From NCBI RefSeq assembly GCF_003217155.1, contig NZ_QJSU01000004.1, positions 248,001-312,000 of the forward strand: 64,000 nucleotides of DNA, in the 5' to 3' direction. Within the stretch, counting starts at the first letter, position 1, and every line of letters begins with the position of its first letter. This document shows, piece after piece, positions 14,519-24,779 of this stretch. A model generated the notes under the pieces. It did no database searches. It had not been told where the DNA came from and was given only the letters and a program-made list of their open reading frames with translations. The position numbers and the translations under genes were made by a program. The DNA is from Psychrobacter fozii. Its GTDB lineage: Bacteria > Pseudomonadota > Gammaproteobacteria > Pseudomonadales > Moraxellaceae.

Positions 14519-16249
14519 TTATAGCAAAATGCGGCGTGGATCAGCCAGTAGCGTTGCAATATAACGGGTGAATACTGCAGCGTCTGCCCCATTAATCACA
14601 CGATGGTCATAAGACAGCGACAACGGTAGCATCAGACGTGGCTCAAAGTTTTGCTTTTTGGCATCCCAACGTGGCTGCATACTTGCCTCAGACACGCCTA
14701 AGATACCAACTTGTGGCCAGTTCACCAGTGGTGTAAATGCTGTACCACCTAGGTTACCTTGGCTTGAAATAGTAAAGCTCGCCCCTTGCAAATCTTTGGT
14801 GCTGAGCTTCTTATCACGCGCTTTAACAGCAAGCTCACCGATTTCGATAGCAATCTGCTTCAGACCTTTATCTTGCACGTTTTTGATAACGGGTACGATG
14901 AGACCGTCATCAGTTGCCACTGCGATACCCATATTGACACTTTTACGCAAGATAACTTGAGTATTATCATCGCTTAAATGACTATTGAAGCGTGGATGCT
15001 GAGTCAATGCATAGGCAGTCGCTTTGACCACAAAGGCCAAGATGGTGAAGCCAATACCTTCTGCCTTCATGCCACCTTTTAGCTCACCACGTAGTTTTTC
15101 TGTCTCAGTGATATCTGATAAGTCAAACTGCGTCACTTGTGGTAGCAATGTATTGTAATTGAGCTGTGGTATCGATACTTTCTGTAGACGGCTAAGGTCT
15201 AATGTCGATGTTTCACCCCAAATCTCAGTATTACTCATGTCAGGTAAGCTCGGTAAGCCTGAACTCGCCACACCACTGCTAGCAGGTGCTGCTTTTTGAG
15301 TGGTCAGACTTTCTTTGACATGTGCAAACAAGTCTTCTTTTAGAATACGATCATTCAGTGCCGAACCGCTCACTTTTGTGATATCCACACCCAACTGACG
15401 TGCAAGCTTACGTACAGCTGGACCTGCATAAACGTCAACCAGCTTTGCATTTACTTGTGTTTCTGTCAGCTTGTCAGCTTTCTTACTGGCGGCCACATTA
15501 GACGTTGTAGATTTTTCTGCCTGTTTTGGTTCACCAGTTGTTTTAGCAGCAGCTTTCTCTTCTGATTTGGCTGGTGCTGACTCTTTCGACTCAGAACTAT
15601 CTGATGCAGACTCACTCTCATCAGCAGCGTCTGTACCACTGCTCATGATAACGATAAAGTCTTGACCATTAGCGACCATGTCACCTGTCTGGACTAAGAT
15701 TTTTTCAATCTTGCCGGCTTCTGGTGCTGGTACTTCAACAGATGCTTTGTCAGATTCGATCAATAAAATCGACTGATCCGCAGTCACTGTATCGCCTACA
15801 CTGACCATAATTTCAGAAACTTGCGCTTCGTCAACACCTAAGTCAGGTAGAGCATGAGTCGTTGACTTACTAGCATTCGCAGCTGGCTTGGCGCTAGACT
15901 CTAATGACTTTGATTCAGTCTCAGCTGGCGCGACTTCTTCTGGCTTAGCAGCAGTGGCTTCTTCTGTATCACTCGCTTCTTGATTGTCATCAGCAGCGCT
16001 ATCATCACGTTCCGCACTGTCTTCTGAACTCTCAAGTTCAATCAATACCATGCCTTCGCTAACTTGATCACCAATAGCAATATTGATCTTGGTGACTTTA
16101 CCAGCAGCAGAGCTTGGGACTTCAACTGAGGCTTTGTCAGATTCTAATAATACGATGTTGTCATCTTTTGCGATGACGTCACCGATTTCTACCATAATCT
16201 CGCTGACTTCGGCGCTATCAACACCCAAATCGGGGGCTTTAATGTCCAT
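14519..16249 (-). CDS. aceF: Pyruvate dehydrogenase E2, dihydrolipoamide acetyltransferase
   Basis: E2 is the core of the pyruvate dehydrogenase complex and transfers the acetyl group from lipoamide to CoA. Two lipoyl domains are present, each with the ESDKASVEVP motif whose Lys carries the lipoyl group (first near residue 40, second near residue 168). They are joined by Ala/Ser/Glu/Lys-rich linkers. The E1/E3-binding domain is at about residues 272-306 (YAGPAVRKLARQLGVDITKV). The catalytic domain follows, with SYDHRVINGADAAVF near residue 545 containing the active-site His. There are two lipoyl domains rather than the three of E. coli. The gene follows aceE after 25 bases and shares its transcript. 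No lpdA (E3) is in the window. Confidence 0.95.
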   Translation of the reverse strand: MDIKAPDLGVDSAEVSEIMVEIGDVIAKDDNIVLLESDKASVEVPSSAAGKVTKINIAIGDQVSEGMVLIELESSEDSAERDDSAADDNQEASDTEEATAAKPEEVAPAETESKSLESSAKPAANASKSTTHALPDLGVDEAQVSEIMVSVGDTVTADQSILLIESDKASVEVPAPEAGKIEKILVQTGDMVANGQDFIVIMSSGTDAADESESASDSSESKESAPAKSEEKAAAKTTGEPKQAEKSTTSNVAASKKADKLTETQVNAKLVDVYAGPAVRKLARQLGVDITKVSGSALNDRILKEDLFAHVKESLTTQKAAPASSGVASSGLPSLPDMSNTEIWGETSTLDLSRLQKVSIPQLNYNTLLPQVTQFDLSDITETEKLRGELKGGMKAEGIGFTILAFVVKATAYALTQHPRFNSHLSDDNTQVILRKSVNMGIAVATDDGLIVPVIKNVQDKGLKQIAIEIGELAVKARDKKLSTKDLQGASFTISSQGNLGGTAFTPLVNWPQVGILGVSEASMQPRWDAKKQNFEPRLMLPLSLSYDHRVINGADAAVFTRYIATLLADPRRILL

Positions 16250-16274
16250 GATTTATCTCCTAGTCTTATGGTTA

Positions 16275-19088
16275 TTATTCTTTGACATCACCATCATTGA
16301 GTACATTAGCATCTGCTTGATCTTCAGCACGACCTTCACTACTGATTTCTTCGTCGTCTTCAGCGATAAACTCAGGAACAGGATTTGGATTTACGTTACC
16401 TGGTGCTGGTGCATCTGGAGACTGATCATAGTAAGACTGCTGTTGCCATGCAGGTGGATGATCCACATCAATGCCTAGGCTAGAAATAGCGTCTTTAACC
16501 AAACGCATCTCAACTTCACCTTCATCCGCAAGACGTTTAAGCGTTGCAACAACGATATGCGCGGCATCAACGTTAAAGAAACTGCGTAAGTTTTCACGAG
16601 TATCAGAGCGGCCATAACCATCAGTACCCAACGTGGTATAAGGACGGTTGTCTGGTAACCAAGCACGGATTTGCTCTGAGTAATTGCGCATATAATCTGT
16701 CGCTGCAACTACGATACCTTCGTGCGGTGCTAATTGCTCAGTAACCCAAGGTACTTTCTCTTCATCCATTGGATGCAGACGGTTGTAATCATCACAAACC
16801 ATACCATCACGAGTCAACTCGTTAAAGCTGGTCACGCTCCATACGTTAGACGTAATGTTGAACTCGTCTTTTAGGATCTGTGATGCTTTTTGCACTTCAC
16901 GTAAGATAACACCTGAGCCTAATAGCTGTACTTGTGCTGAGCCATTGTCCTCGAGCAGATACATACCACGTTTGATACCTTCTTCAGCACCTTCTGGCAT
17001 TTCAGGTTGCTCATAGTTCTCATTCATTAGCGTTAGGTAATAATAAACGCGCTCGCCTTCGCCATACATGCGGCGTAAACCATCATGCATGACAACCGCT
17101 AACTCATAACCAAAGCATGGATCATAGGTCACACAGTTAGGGACTACGTTAAACAGAATCTGTGAATGGCCATCTTGATGCTGCAAACCTTCGCCGTTAA
17201 GCGTCGTACGGCCAGCCGTTGCACCCAATAAGAAGCCCTGTGCTTGACAGTCACCTGCCGCCCAAGCCAAATCACCCACACGCTGGAAACCAAACATCGA
17301 GTAGTAGATATACATTGGAATCATCGGCAATGCGTTCACAGAATAACTGGTTGCTAACGCAATCCAAGTACTCATTGCGCCTGCTTCGTTGATACCTTCT
17401 TCTAACATGTGACCATCGATAGCTTCTTTATAGCCCATCAATGCTTCACTATCTTCTGGCGTATATTTCTGACCAACAGCTGAGTAGATACCCAACTGAC
17501 GGAACATACCTTCTAGACCGAAAGTACGCGCTTCATCAGGCACGATCGGTACGACACGATCTTGGATGTCTTTGTTTTTTAACATCGCTGATAGTAAGCG
17601 GACGAATACCATGGTCGTCGATTGCTCTTTACCATTACTGCCTTTTAATACCCGATCAAACATCGATAATTCAGGGATATTCAGTGGAATATGGCCACTG
17701 CGACGGTTTGGTAAATGACCACCCAACGCTTCACGACGGCCTTTGAGATACTTCATCTCCGCTGAACCTTCTTCAGGACGGTAGAATGGTAGAGTCTCTA
17801 GCTGCGCGTCGGTAAATGGCAAATCAAAACGATCACGGAAATACATCAAGGCTTCTTGATCAAGCTTCTTGATCTGATGCGACTTATTGACCGCTTGCGT
17901 TTGAGCAGATAAGCCATAACCTTTAACGGTTTTAACTAAAATAACCGTTGGCTGACCTTTGGTTTTCATTGCTTCACTAAATGCGGCATAAACTTTAACT
18001 GGATCATGTCCACCACGGTTTAAGCGCGAGATCTCTTCGTCAGTCAACGCATCTGCCATTTCTTCCAACTCTGGATATTTACCGAAGAATTCTTTGCGGG
18101 TAAATTCAGGCGTGCGCGCTTCATACAACTGATACTCGCCATCAACCACTTCTTCCATGCGCTGCTTAAGCACACCTGTATGGTCTTTACCGAGTAATGA
18201 ATCCCAGTTGCCACCCCAAATAACTTTGATAACTCGCCAGCCTGCGCCGCGGAATACTGACTCTAGCTCTTGAATGATTTTACCGTTACCACGTACTGGA
18301 CCATCAAGACGCTGCAAGTTACAGTTGACTACCCATATGAGGTTGTCCAGCTTCTCACGACCAGCCAGAGAAATAGCACCTAAGCTTTCTGGCTCATCCG
18401 TTTCACCATCACCTAAGAACGTCCAAATCTTACGACCTTCTTTTTCTAGCAATCCACGGTTTTCCATATAGCGATGTACATGGGCATGATAGATAGACAT
18501 GATTGGGCCAAGTCCCATCGATACGGTTGGGAACTGCCAATAATCAGGCATTAGATATGGATGTGGATAGCTTGATAGACCTTTGCCGCCCACTTCACGA
18601 CGGAAATTGTCGAGCTGATCTTCGGTCAAACGACCTTCTAAATAAGAACGTGCATAGATACCTGGTGCTGAGTGACCTTGATAATAAATCATGTCACCAC
18701 CGAAGTGATCGCTAGCCGCGCGGAAGAAATGGTTAAAACCCGTTTCATAAAGTGTTGCACTAGAGGCGAATGTCGCTAAGTGACCACCCAAATCATCGTC
18801 GTTTTTATTGGCACGCATAACCATAGCAAGTGCGTTATAACGAATCAAAGCACGTATTTTACGCTCCATGCCTAGATCGCCTGGGTACATTGGCTCATCT
18901 TCGACAGCAATACTATTAACGTAAGCGGTGTCTAGTCTATTGAATGGCAGTCCTTCTTGGACTGCCATGTTGTACAAAGCTTTTAGCAAAAACTGAGCAC
19001 GATCTTTGTCCGCATGTTTGAGTACAGACTCAAAAGCTTGCAGCCATTCCTGTGTTTCGGTGCTATCAGCATCCTTATAATAATTCAT
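16275..19088 (-). CDS. aceE: Pyruvate dehydrogenase E1 component, homodimeric
   Basis: E1 decarboxylates pyruvate with thiamine diphosphate and acetylates the lipoyl group of AceF. The TPP-binding motif starts at GDGETDEPES near residue 226 and ends around VVNCNLQRLDGP. The region FGKYPELEEMADALTDEEI and the mid-domain ALATSYSVNALPMIPMYIYY are typical of the AceE type. At 937 residues it is about 50 longer than E. coli AceE (887); the excess is a C-terminal Pro/Asp/Glu-rich tail after about residue 885. Translation starts MNYYKDADSTETQEWLQ, in line with the family. It is the first gene of the operon, with a long (over 500-base) upstream region. Confidence 0.96.
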   Translation of the reverse strand: MNYYKDADSTETQEWLQAFESVLKHADKDRAQFLLKALYNMAVQEGLPFNRLDTAYVNSIAVEDEPMYPGDLGMERKIRALIRYNALAMVMRANKNDDDLGGHLATFASSATLYETGFNHFFRAASDHFGGDMIYYQGHSAPGIYARSYLEGRLTEDQLDNFRREVGGKGLSSYPHPYLMPDYWQFPTVSMGLGPIMSIYHAHVHRYMENRGLLEKEGRKIWTFLGDGETDEPESLGAISLAGREKLDNLIWVVNCNLQRLDGPVRGNGKIIQELESVFRGAGWRVIKVIWGGNWDSLLGKDHTGVLKQRMEEVVDGEYQLYEARTPEFTRKEFFGKYPELEEMADALTDEEISRLNRGGHDPVKVYAAFSEAMKTKGQPTVILVKTVKGYGLSAQTQAVNKSHQIKKLDQEALMYFRDRFDLPFTDAQLETLPFYRPEEGSAEMKYLKGRREALGGHLPNRRSGHIPLNIPELSMFDRVLKGSNGKEQSTTMVFVRLLSAMLKNKDIQDRVVPIVPDEARTFGLEGMFRQLGIYSAVGQKYTPEDSEALMGYKEAIDGHMLEEGINEAGAMSTWIALATSYSVNALPMIPMYIYYSMFGFQRVGDLAWAAGDCQAQGFLLGATAGRTTLNGEGLQHQDGHSQILFNVVPNCVTYDPCFGYELAVVMHDGLRRMYGEGERVYYYLTLMNENYEQPEMPEGAEEGIKRGMYLLEDNGSAQVQLLGSGVILREVQKASQILKDEFNITSNVWSVTSFNELTRDGMVCDDYNRLHPMDEEKVPWVTEQLAPHEGIVVAATDYMRNYSEQIRAWLPDNRPYTTLGTDGYGRSDTRENLRSFFNVDAAHIVVATLKRLADEGEVEMRLVKDAISSLGIDVDHPPAWQQQSYYDQSPDAPAPGNVNPNPVPEFIAEDDEEISSEGRAEDQADANVLNDGDVKE

Positions 19089-19391
19089 CTTTGTTGTCCT
19101 TGTTTGTCAGTCAATCCTACTCAATAGCAGGAATTTATAAAATCAAAGTATTACTTAATACTGTCTTACATACATGATGTGCTCAATGACTTCCTTGTTA
19201 ATTTTGAGAAGTTACGTTTCATATTGAAGCTTGTATGACTGTACTTCACCGCTCCACAATGTCGAACCGTTCAATATAACGATTCTAAAAGCAGCAGTAC
19301 TATCCATTACATACGAATGGAATAGTTAGGCAGTCAGGACAAAGTCATCACTCAACGCCTACAGCCAATTATCAAACGATAATAACTCTCT

Positions 19392-19420
19392 ATTATAGGC
19401 GCTTATGACATAGATGTTTA
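19392..19420 (-). promoter_or_regulatory. Possible promoter for aceE-aceF
   Basis: On the minus strand, TAAACA (19415-19420) and TATAAT (19392-19397) are spaced by 17 bases, about 300 bases upstream of the aceE start. The -35 match is weak and the implied leader is long, so the assignment is tentative. Elsewhere in 19089-19540 I see no gene, only short hairpins such as TCCAT/ATGGA near 19310. Confidence 0.25.
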
Positions 19421-19540
19421 TAGCTGTAAAGAAATGACGATATGACAAGTATTTTTAAAATAAATAATGATTAGTTTTTTTAAAAATGACTAATATAGTG
19501 ATAGCTTAAAGTCAAGTATCTAAAAGGTAACAGGTTAATG

Positions 19541-19556
19541 ATCAAGACGTCTTGAT
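19541..19556. promoter_or_regulatory. Perfect 16-base palindrome, candidate operator
   Basis: ATCAAGACGTCTTGAT is its own reverse complement. It lies 142 bases upstream of the start of the first surface-protein gene (19699) and about 450 bases upstream of aceE. Size and symmetry fit a dimeric regulator site. No regulator is identified. Confidence 0.4.
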
Positions 19557-19698
19557 GTGATTGGTCATAACAAAACTACCATTCATCAACTTCCTATGAT
19601 TTTTACGAAATTATTACCTAATATACTTATTATGTAACATATAGAGCGGTTTGGTAGGTAGACATTTATACCGAGTTTTCGTTTATAGGAACAGCAGC

Positions 19699-21675
19699 AT
19701 GCAGCAAACTCAACGACTTTTAGACTCAATTAGCACATATTTATTCAGTAAATATATATGTCGAATGATGGCATTGATAGCCGCTGTTCCTATGCTTTTA
19801 GTCAGTAATTTGGCCTTTGCTGAAGCCAACCCTACATGCCCAAGCGATCATGCGGTGTACTATCTGGGCTCTAAGAGCACTACTCCTGCACCCAAAGCAA
19901 CGCTCAGCTGGTCAGCAGCAGGAAATGCTAGTACTACCTATAGCTTTGATAGCGGTCTTAAGTTAGTACTATCATTTTCTGATATTAACTTTGTTAGAAC
20001 TGGCTATCCAGAGGTCAGCAGTTTTAGCGGTGTGACAACGAATGCTCTTAATATTCGCCATAGTAGCGAGAAAATCGACATCAATCATAGGCTGACAGCT
20101 ACTATTAATAAACCAGTATCAAAATATGGATTTGTTGTTCAGGATTTAGATGCAAACCTAAGTGGAAAATATACTGAGTCAGTCTCACTTGTCACTGCTG
20201 GTGGCGCTTTTAGCAATTATACTACATCAGGCACTACAACCAACTTCACATTATCTAATTCAAGCAAAACGATTACTGCTAACCAATGGACGAACTGTAA
20301 TCCCACTAGTCCATGTAACTTTAATATTGAATGGGGAGCACAGTCAGCAAACACACCATTTGTTACCACTCATGGTAATACCTATACGGGAGCTTCTACA
20401 ACCGCATCCACTGGTGACCATGTAGTGGGCTACTCAGACTTCTACTTTTGTCTTGCACCACCTAAATTGACTGTAAAAAAACAATTAGAAGGTACTCGTT
20501 TTAACGACAGCGATACTAAACGTGACCAATTCAATATTAAAGTAGCTGGTGGAAAGTTAACTCCTGATACTCAAGGCTCTACAGCTTCTTTTACGACAAC
20601 AGGGACAGGTTCAACCATAACTAACGGAAGCACTGTTACTCCATTGGAATTAGCTCCAAGTACTATCTATACCATATCTGAAAGTATAATAAATGGTAAT
20701 GCTAGTAACTACAGCACTAGCTATACTTGTACCAATGCGACAACCGGTAGCACGACTGTGATGCCTACTGGCACAGCCGGCTCATTTACGTTGTCCAATT
20801 TAAATTATGGTGATGAAATCACATGTACTATCACAAACAGCCCTAATTATGTGTTCTCAGGCACTGTATTTAATGACAATGGTGGTATTACCGACGCCCA
20901 AGCTGATGCTACCAATAGCACCATCACGAGTGGCGTGTATAACAACTCTAATTATTTCAACGGCATATTGAACGCCCCTTCTGAAACAGGTATCTCTGGC
21001 AGTACAATTACATTAGTAGATAAATGTGAGAATCCAACCAAAACCTACGCCACACAAACCTTAACCTCGACAAACGCAAGCGATATTGGTACTTACCAAT
21101 TTAACATCGCTAGCAGTATCATCGGTACTCAAAGCTCTGTTTGTCTCATCGAAACTTACAGTGGGAGCGCCTACCCTGTACGCACAACGATTGATAAACG
21201 TAGCATCAGCTTAATAACCAATACCTATAGTTACTCAAATAATAATTTTGGCCGAGTGATTACTAAAAATTCAGCCATCGTACTTGAAAAAGAGCAAGCA
21301 GCAAATACGTGTACTATTACAGACTTGACCAAGGTCACCACATATAGCAAAAACGCATTATCCAGCTCAACGAATGGCGCTGATGTGCAGCCAGGTCAAT
21401 GTATTGCTTATAGAATTACAGCCACAAATCGCGCAAACATGGATATTAGCAATTTTATTATGCAAGATGTACTACAAAAAAATGACGCTAGTAATCCAGC
21501 AGACACTACAGTTACTTCTGTATTGGCAGATCCAACACGAGCCTCTGGCATTTACAGCGATGGTCTCGTTAAAGGTCAAAATGGAACTATTACTACCATA
21601 GCTACTGTGTTGACAAAAAGGAGCATTCGCAGCTTTTATTTCAACACTCAATATGGATCAACGCAGTCCAAATAA
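19699..21675 (+). CDS. Secreted surface protein with prealbumin-like and DUF11-like modules
   Basis: This exported protein of 658 residues has no assigned function. The start is placed at ATG 19699, preceded by TAGGAACAG; an upstream in-frame start lacks such a site. A long signal peptide ends around LLVSNLAFA-EANPTC. The next region (to about residue 255) resembles a Ser/Thr-rich beta-sandwich. It is followed by a prealbumin-like segment (LTVKKQLEGTRFND to CTITNSPNY), an SdrD-B-like module starting YVFSGTVFNDNGGI, and a C-terminal DUF11-like module (PGQCIAYRITATNRANMDIS). Thr and Ser dominate, as in adhesive or S-layer-type proteins. It is the first gene of a run of five exported proteins, and has its own strong terminator. 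Confidence 0.75.
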   Translation: MQQTQRLLDSISTYLFSKYICRMMALIAAVPMLLVSNLAFAEANPTCPSDHAVYYLGSKSTTPAPKATLSWSAAGNASTTYSFDSGLKLVLSFSDINFVRTGYPEVSSFSGVTTNALNIRHSSEKIDINHRLTATINKPVSKYGFVVQDLDANLSGKYTESVSLVTAGGAFSNYTTSGTTTNFTLSNSSKTITANQWTNCNPTSPCNFNIEWGAQSANTPFVTTHGNTYTGASTTASTGDHVVGYSDFYFCLAPPKLTVKKQLEGTRFNDSDTKRDQFNIKVAGGKLTPDTQGSTASFTTTGTGSTITNGSTVTPLELAPSTIYTISESIINGNASNYSTSYTCTNATTGSTTVMPTGTAGSFTLSNLNYGDEITCTITNSPNYVFSGTVFNDNGGITDAQADATNSTITSGVYNNSNYFNGILNAPSETGISGSTITLVDKCENPTKTYATQTLTSTNASDIGTYQFNIASSIIGTQSSVCLIETYSGSAYPVRTTIDKRSISLITNTYSYSNNNFGRVITKNSAIVLEKEQAANTCTITDLTKVTTYSKNALSSSTNGADVQPGQCIAYRITATNRANMDISNFIMQDVLQKNDASNPADTTVTSVLADPTRASGIYSDGLVKGQNGTITTIATVLTKRSIRSFYFNTQYGSTQSK

Positions 21676-21713
21676 TCTTTCCGTACAATCGTCTACAGCC
21701 CTTACCACCTATG

Positions 21714-21758
21714 AACAACAGTCGATATCATAAATTGATCGACTGTTGTTTTTTTTTA
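21714..21758 (+). terminator. Strong terminator after the first surface-protein gene
   Basis: A perfect 13-pair stem (AACAACAGTCGAT at 21714-21726 with its complement at 21738-21750) is followed by a run of T. This separates the gene at 19699 from the four that follow, so they may be transcribed independently. The remainder of the 308-base gap is AT-rich with no supported gene. Confidence 0.85.
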
Positions 21759-21983
21759 CCTATTTGACGAGTCAGTTTTACCATTCAGCTGTTTTATAAC
21801 TCCCTCCATCTGCTTTTTCTGAGCTTAAATAATAAACTATATATAATTACCTTAAGAATACTAAAAACGTATTTTACTTACATCAAACATACAGAACATT
21901 CTGAAAACACGTTGGAAAAATTCACGAAATGAATTGGTTTGTTGAAGTGAAATAAATATTTTTTACTGAAAGAGAGACGAATT

Positions 21984-22451
21984 ATGAAATTTTCTGCCAT
22001 AACAACCAAATTAGTCATGACAACTATATTATGTGCCAGCTTTCTTGGTAATGCACATGCAGCAGATGCTCTAAAAATGGAACTAACAGCCAATCAAGTT
22101 ATCAAAAATGCAGACGGTAAGACAGTATATTCTCCGGTACGTACCGCACCAGTAGGTACTGTCATTCAATACAAGGCAACTTACACCAATACTATTAATA
22201 AAGATATCAACGACTTGATGGTCACTCTACCTATTCCTATAAATATGACATTCACTGGTGAGGCACAACCTACAAGCGCACAAGCCAGTACTGATGGCAA
22301 GAATTATGCCGATATGCCTTTAATGAAAAAGGTAGATGGCAAGATGGTAAAAGTTCCATATTCTGAATATCGTACTCTACGCTGGAATATCAAATTATTA
22401 CCGGCGAAGAAGACCGCTGTTGTTGCTATCAATACTACCGTTGACCGATAA
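21984..22451 (+). CDS. Small exported DUF11-like single-module protein
   Basis: A 155-residue protein with a signal peptide (MKFSAITTKLVMTTILCASF, then LGNAHA as the cleavage region). The mature part is a single beta-sandwich module with features of the DUF11/conserved-repeat fold: APVGTVIQYKATYTNTINKD, then LMVTLPIPINMTFTGEA, and LRWNIKLLPAKKTAVVAI near the end. The ribosome-binding region is GAGAGACGAATT. It stands 49 bases before the 715-residue DUF11 protein and is probably co-transcribed with it. Because it is one isolated module, it could be a structural subunit or cap of a surface polymer; that is inference. Confidence 0.7.
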   Translation: MKFSAITTKLVMTTILCASFLGNAHAADALKMELTANQVIKNADGKTVYSPVRTAPVGTVIQYKATYTNTINKDINDLMVTLPIPINMTFTGEAQPTSAQASTDGKNYADMPLMKKVDGKMVKVPYSEYRTLRWNIKLLPAKKTAVVAINTTVDR

Positions 22452-22500
22452 ACCTATTGACTCTTAACACCTCTAATTAAACCCCTAGGAAATTTACCGT

Positions 22501-24648
22501 ATGAAACCTAATTCATTTAAATACTCAGTGTTGGCTGTTGGTCTAGCCGCAGCAATGAGCATCACTACTGCCAATGCTGCTACCCCGACGGGCGGTACTT
22601 CTGGTTCATTTAATGTAACGAACAAAGCAACTGCTTCTTATACGGTTGCCGGTAATACCACTTCACAGACTGCAGAGTCGAATGTAGTTACGGTGAATGT
22701 TACTGAAACTGGTTCGTTCTCTTTAATATCAACAGTAGTTGATGATGTAAAGGATGATGATTTTGGTAAAGACCGTACTATTAATGCGCAAGCGAGCTCA
22801 ACAGTAGATTTCACTCATACATTGACTAACGGTGGTAACGTTAACGACACTTACAAGATCACTCTTGCTAATGTAACTGGCGATAATTTTGACTACAACC
22901 TTGGCAATAGTGTTATTAAGTATCAAAAAACCAATGCAGCTGGCACTAACATTGGTGGTGAAGTAACTATTTCTAATAACGATTCAATTGCATTGGCACC
23001 AGGTGAAAAAGCGCTCATTACCGTTACTGCTCAGTCTGATACTAAGCGTGTTGCGGACGCTAACGGTATCTTGACGGTTACTGCTGAAAGTACTTACTTA
23101 AAATCGAAATCTGCAAACACAGCTCCTGCTACTTATACAGCAGTCAACACTGATAATGCTAAGACAACAACTCCGATATACAAAATCGTAAAATCAGCTC
23201 AAACCAATCTTTTAAACAAGAACTTTGATTTAAATAATGCCAATGCTTATGTTGATTACACTGTAACCGTTAAAAACGAAGGCAATATTGATGGTACTGC
23301 CATTGTTATTTCTGATGACTTACCTACAGGCTTAGTTGCCATAAAGTCTACTGAGACTAGCTACACTGCACCGACCACTATATCTTCTAACGGTAGCGCA
23401 GCAGTTGCACCTGTTATATCTAGTGATGGTAAAACCATCTCAGTGACAGGTCAAAACGTTAAAGTAGGCGAAACTATTACGCTTACTTTCCGTGCTAAGA
23501 AAGCAACTGGCGCAACAACTAGTAGCTTATTTACCAACTATGCAGTTGTTAAAGATAATACTAAGAGCGATGTAAACGCTAACACCCCGGATATCATTGA
23601 TAGGTCTGATGATGGTGCTACTGCAGGTGGCCTAACAGAGAGCACTTATGAAAATACAGCTACGCCTACAATAGGTAAAGATGACAATACTAATGCAACC
23701 GTGACAACGACTAATCAGACTCGTGCTATTGCTATTACTCCAGGTGTAAACAAAGAAGTGGCTTTAGTTACTCCTTCAACTAACAACGAAGTTACCAATA
23801 CTTATACTTATACCATCACCAACAACGGTACTGATGTCACAGAAGCAGCAGGAACAGGCGATAATGATAGTTCTGTAAAACTGTCTATAAAGCCGACGGC
23901 TACTAGAAATAATGGCATTATCGATGACCCTAATATCAGTATCACACGTGTATACGTGGATGCTAACAACAATGGTAAATTTGACTCAGGTGAAACTGAA
24001 CTCGTCGGTGTGAACGGTATTTATGAGCTGAACGCTGCCACTCCTTTCATAACAGGAAGTACTACTAATCGTAAAGGCCTAGCTCCTGGCGAAAGTGTCA
24101 AAATTGGCGTGCAAGTTGCCTCGTCAGGTGAAGGTAGCAACGATCCAAACTCTACACAAGCTAATGTAAATAACATAGGCGACTTTGAGACTTTAACAAT
24201 AGCCATTCAGCCTAAAGGTCCAGTTAACGGTACTGCTGCACCTACTAGTACTGGCGATAATCCATTGTCCACAACGTCCACTACGACTATGCAAGGTGTT
24301 AATCTGACAAAATACCAAATAGTAGATAGTTGTGGTGCGAATCCTGCTGTTAGCTCTGCTGCTTGGTCAACTGGAAATGTAACAGCGACTGCTGCTCAGT
24401 GTATCTTCTATAAGTTAGAATCTAAGAACACTTTTACTGATAGCGCTAGAGTAATTAACAACCTTGTCGTATCAGATACTTTGGCATCTACGCTTACTTA
24501 TCAAGCTAACAGCTTTTCAGCTTCGCCGACAGCAACCGATCAATCTCTTGGTCAGGTGATAAAAGTTACGTTTGCAACTGTAGCAGCTAATACAACCGCT
24601 AACGTTGTATTTTCTGCGAAACCTTCACAGACCGGTACCAATCAATAA
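22501..24648 (+). CDS. Large exported DUF11-repeat protein
   Basis: A 715-residue exported protein, signal peptide MKPNSFKYSVLAVGLAAAMS followed by ITTANA and cleavage near residue 26. It consists of successive Thr/Asn/Ala-rich beta-sandwich modules. A clear DUF11-type module is at about residues 245-355 (VDYTVTVKNEGNIDGTAIVI then DDLPTGLVAI), and a second near 660-705 (FYKLESKNTF with DTLASTLTY). A Ca2+-loop-like DANNNGKFDSGE occurs near residue 490. Cysteines are few (two, in the last 90 residues). The ribosome-binding site CTAGGAAATTT lies 9-10 bases before the ATG. The composition fits a secreted filament or surface-coat protein, but there is no sorting motif or anchor, and no function is known to me. 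Confidence 0.75.
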   Translation: MKPNSFKYSVLAVGLAAAMSITTANAATPTGGTSGSFNVTNKATASYTVAGNTTSQTAESNVVTVNVTETGSFSLISTVVDDVKDDDFGKDRTINAQASSTVDFTHTLTNGGNVNDTYKITLANVTGDNFDYNLGNSVIKYQKTNAAGTNIGGEVTISNNDSIALAPGEKALITVTAQSDTKRVADANGILTVTAESTYLKSKSANTAPATYTAVNTDNAKTTTPIYKIVKSAQTNLLNKNFDLNNANAYVDYTVTVKNEGNIDGTAIVISDDLPTGLVAIKSTETSYTAPTTISSNGSAAVAPVISSDGKTISVTGQNVKVGETITLTFRAKKATGATTSSLFTNYAVVKDNTKSDVNANTPDIIDRSDDGATAGGLTESTYENTATPTIGKDDNTNATVTTTNQTRAIAITPGVNKEVALVTPSTNNEVTNTYTYTITNNGTDVTEAAGTGDNDSSVKLSIKPTATRNNGIIDDPNISITRVYVDANNNGKFDSGETELVGVNGIYELNAATPFITGSTTNRKGLAPGESVKIGVQVASSGEGSNDPNSTQANVNNIGDFETLTIAIQPKGPVNGTAAPTSTGDNPLSTTSTTTMQGVNLTKYQIVDSCGANPAVSSAAWSTGNVTATAAQCIFYKLESKNTFTDSARVINNLVVSDTLASTLTYQANSFSASPTATDQSLGQVIKVTFATVAANTTANVVFSAKPSQTGTNQ

Positions 24649-24779
24649 TTAATTCAATAAATCTATGAGTAGCGAATGCTGCTTATAGAACATCCTTCTA
24701 GCTTGACCTAATCGATTTTTATTAGCCAAGCTAAAAGGCTCTTACCCTACCCTTTTATGTTTTATTGGATAAGCGACAT

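Noticed and set aside
15471..15665. Plus-strand frame inside aceF
   Set aside because: It is antisense to the linker region of aceF, where the repetitive Ala/Glu/Ser codons leave long open frames by chance.
19651..19698. A start 16 codons upstream for the first surface-protein gene
   Set aside because: No ribosome-binding site, and the added residues would lie before an already complete signal peptide; ATG 19699 with AGGAAC is better.
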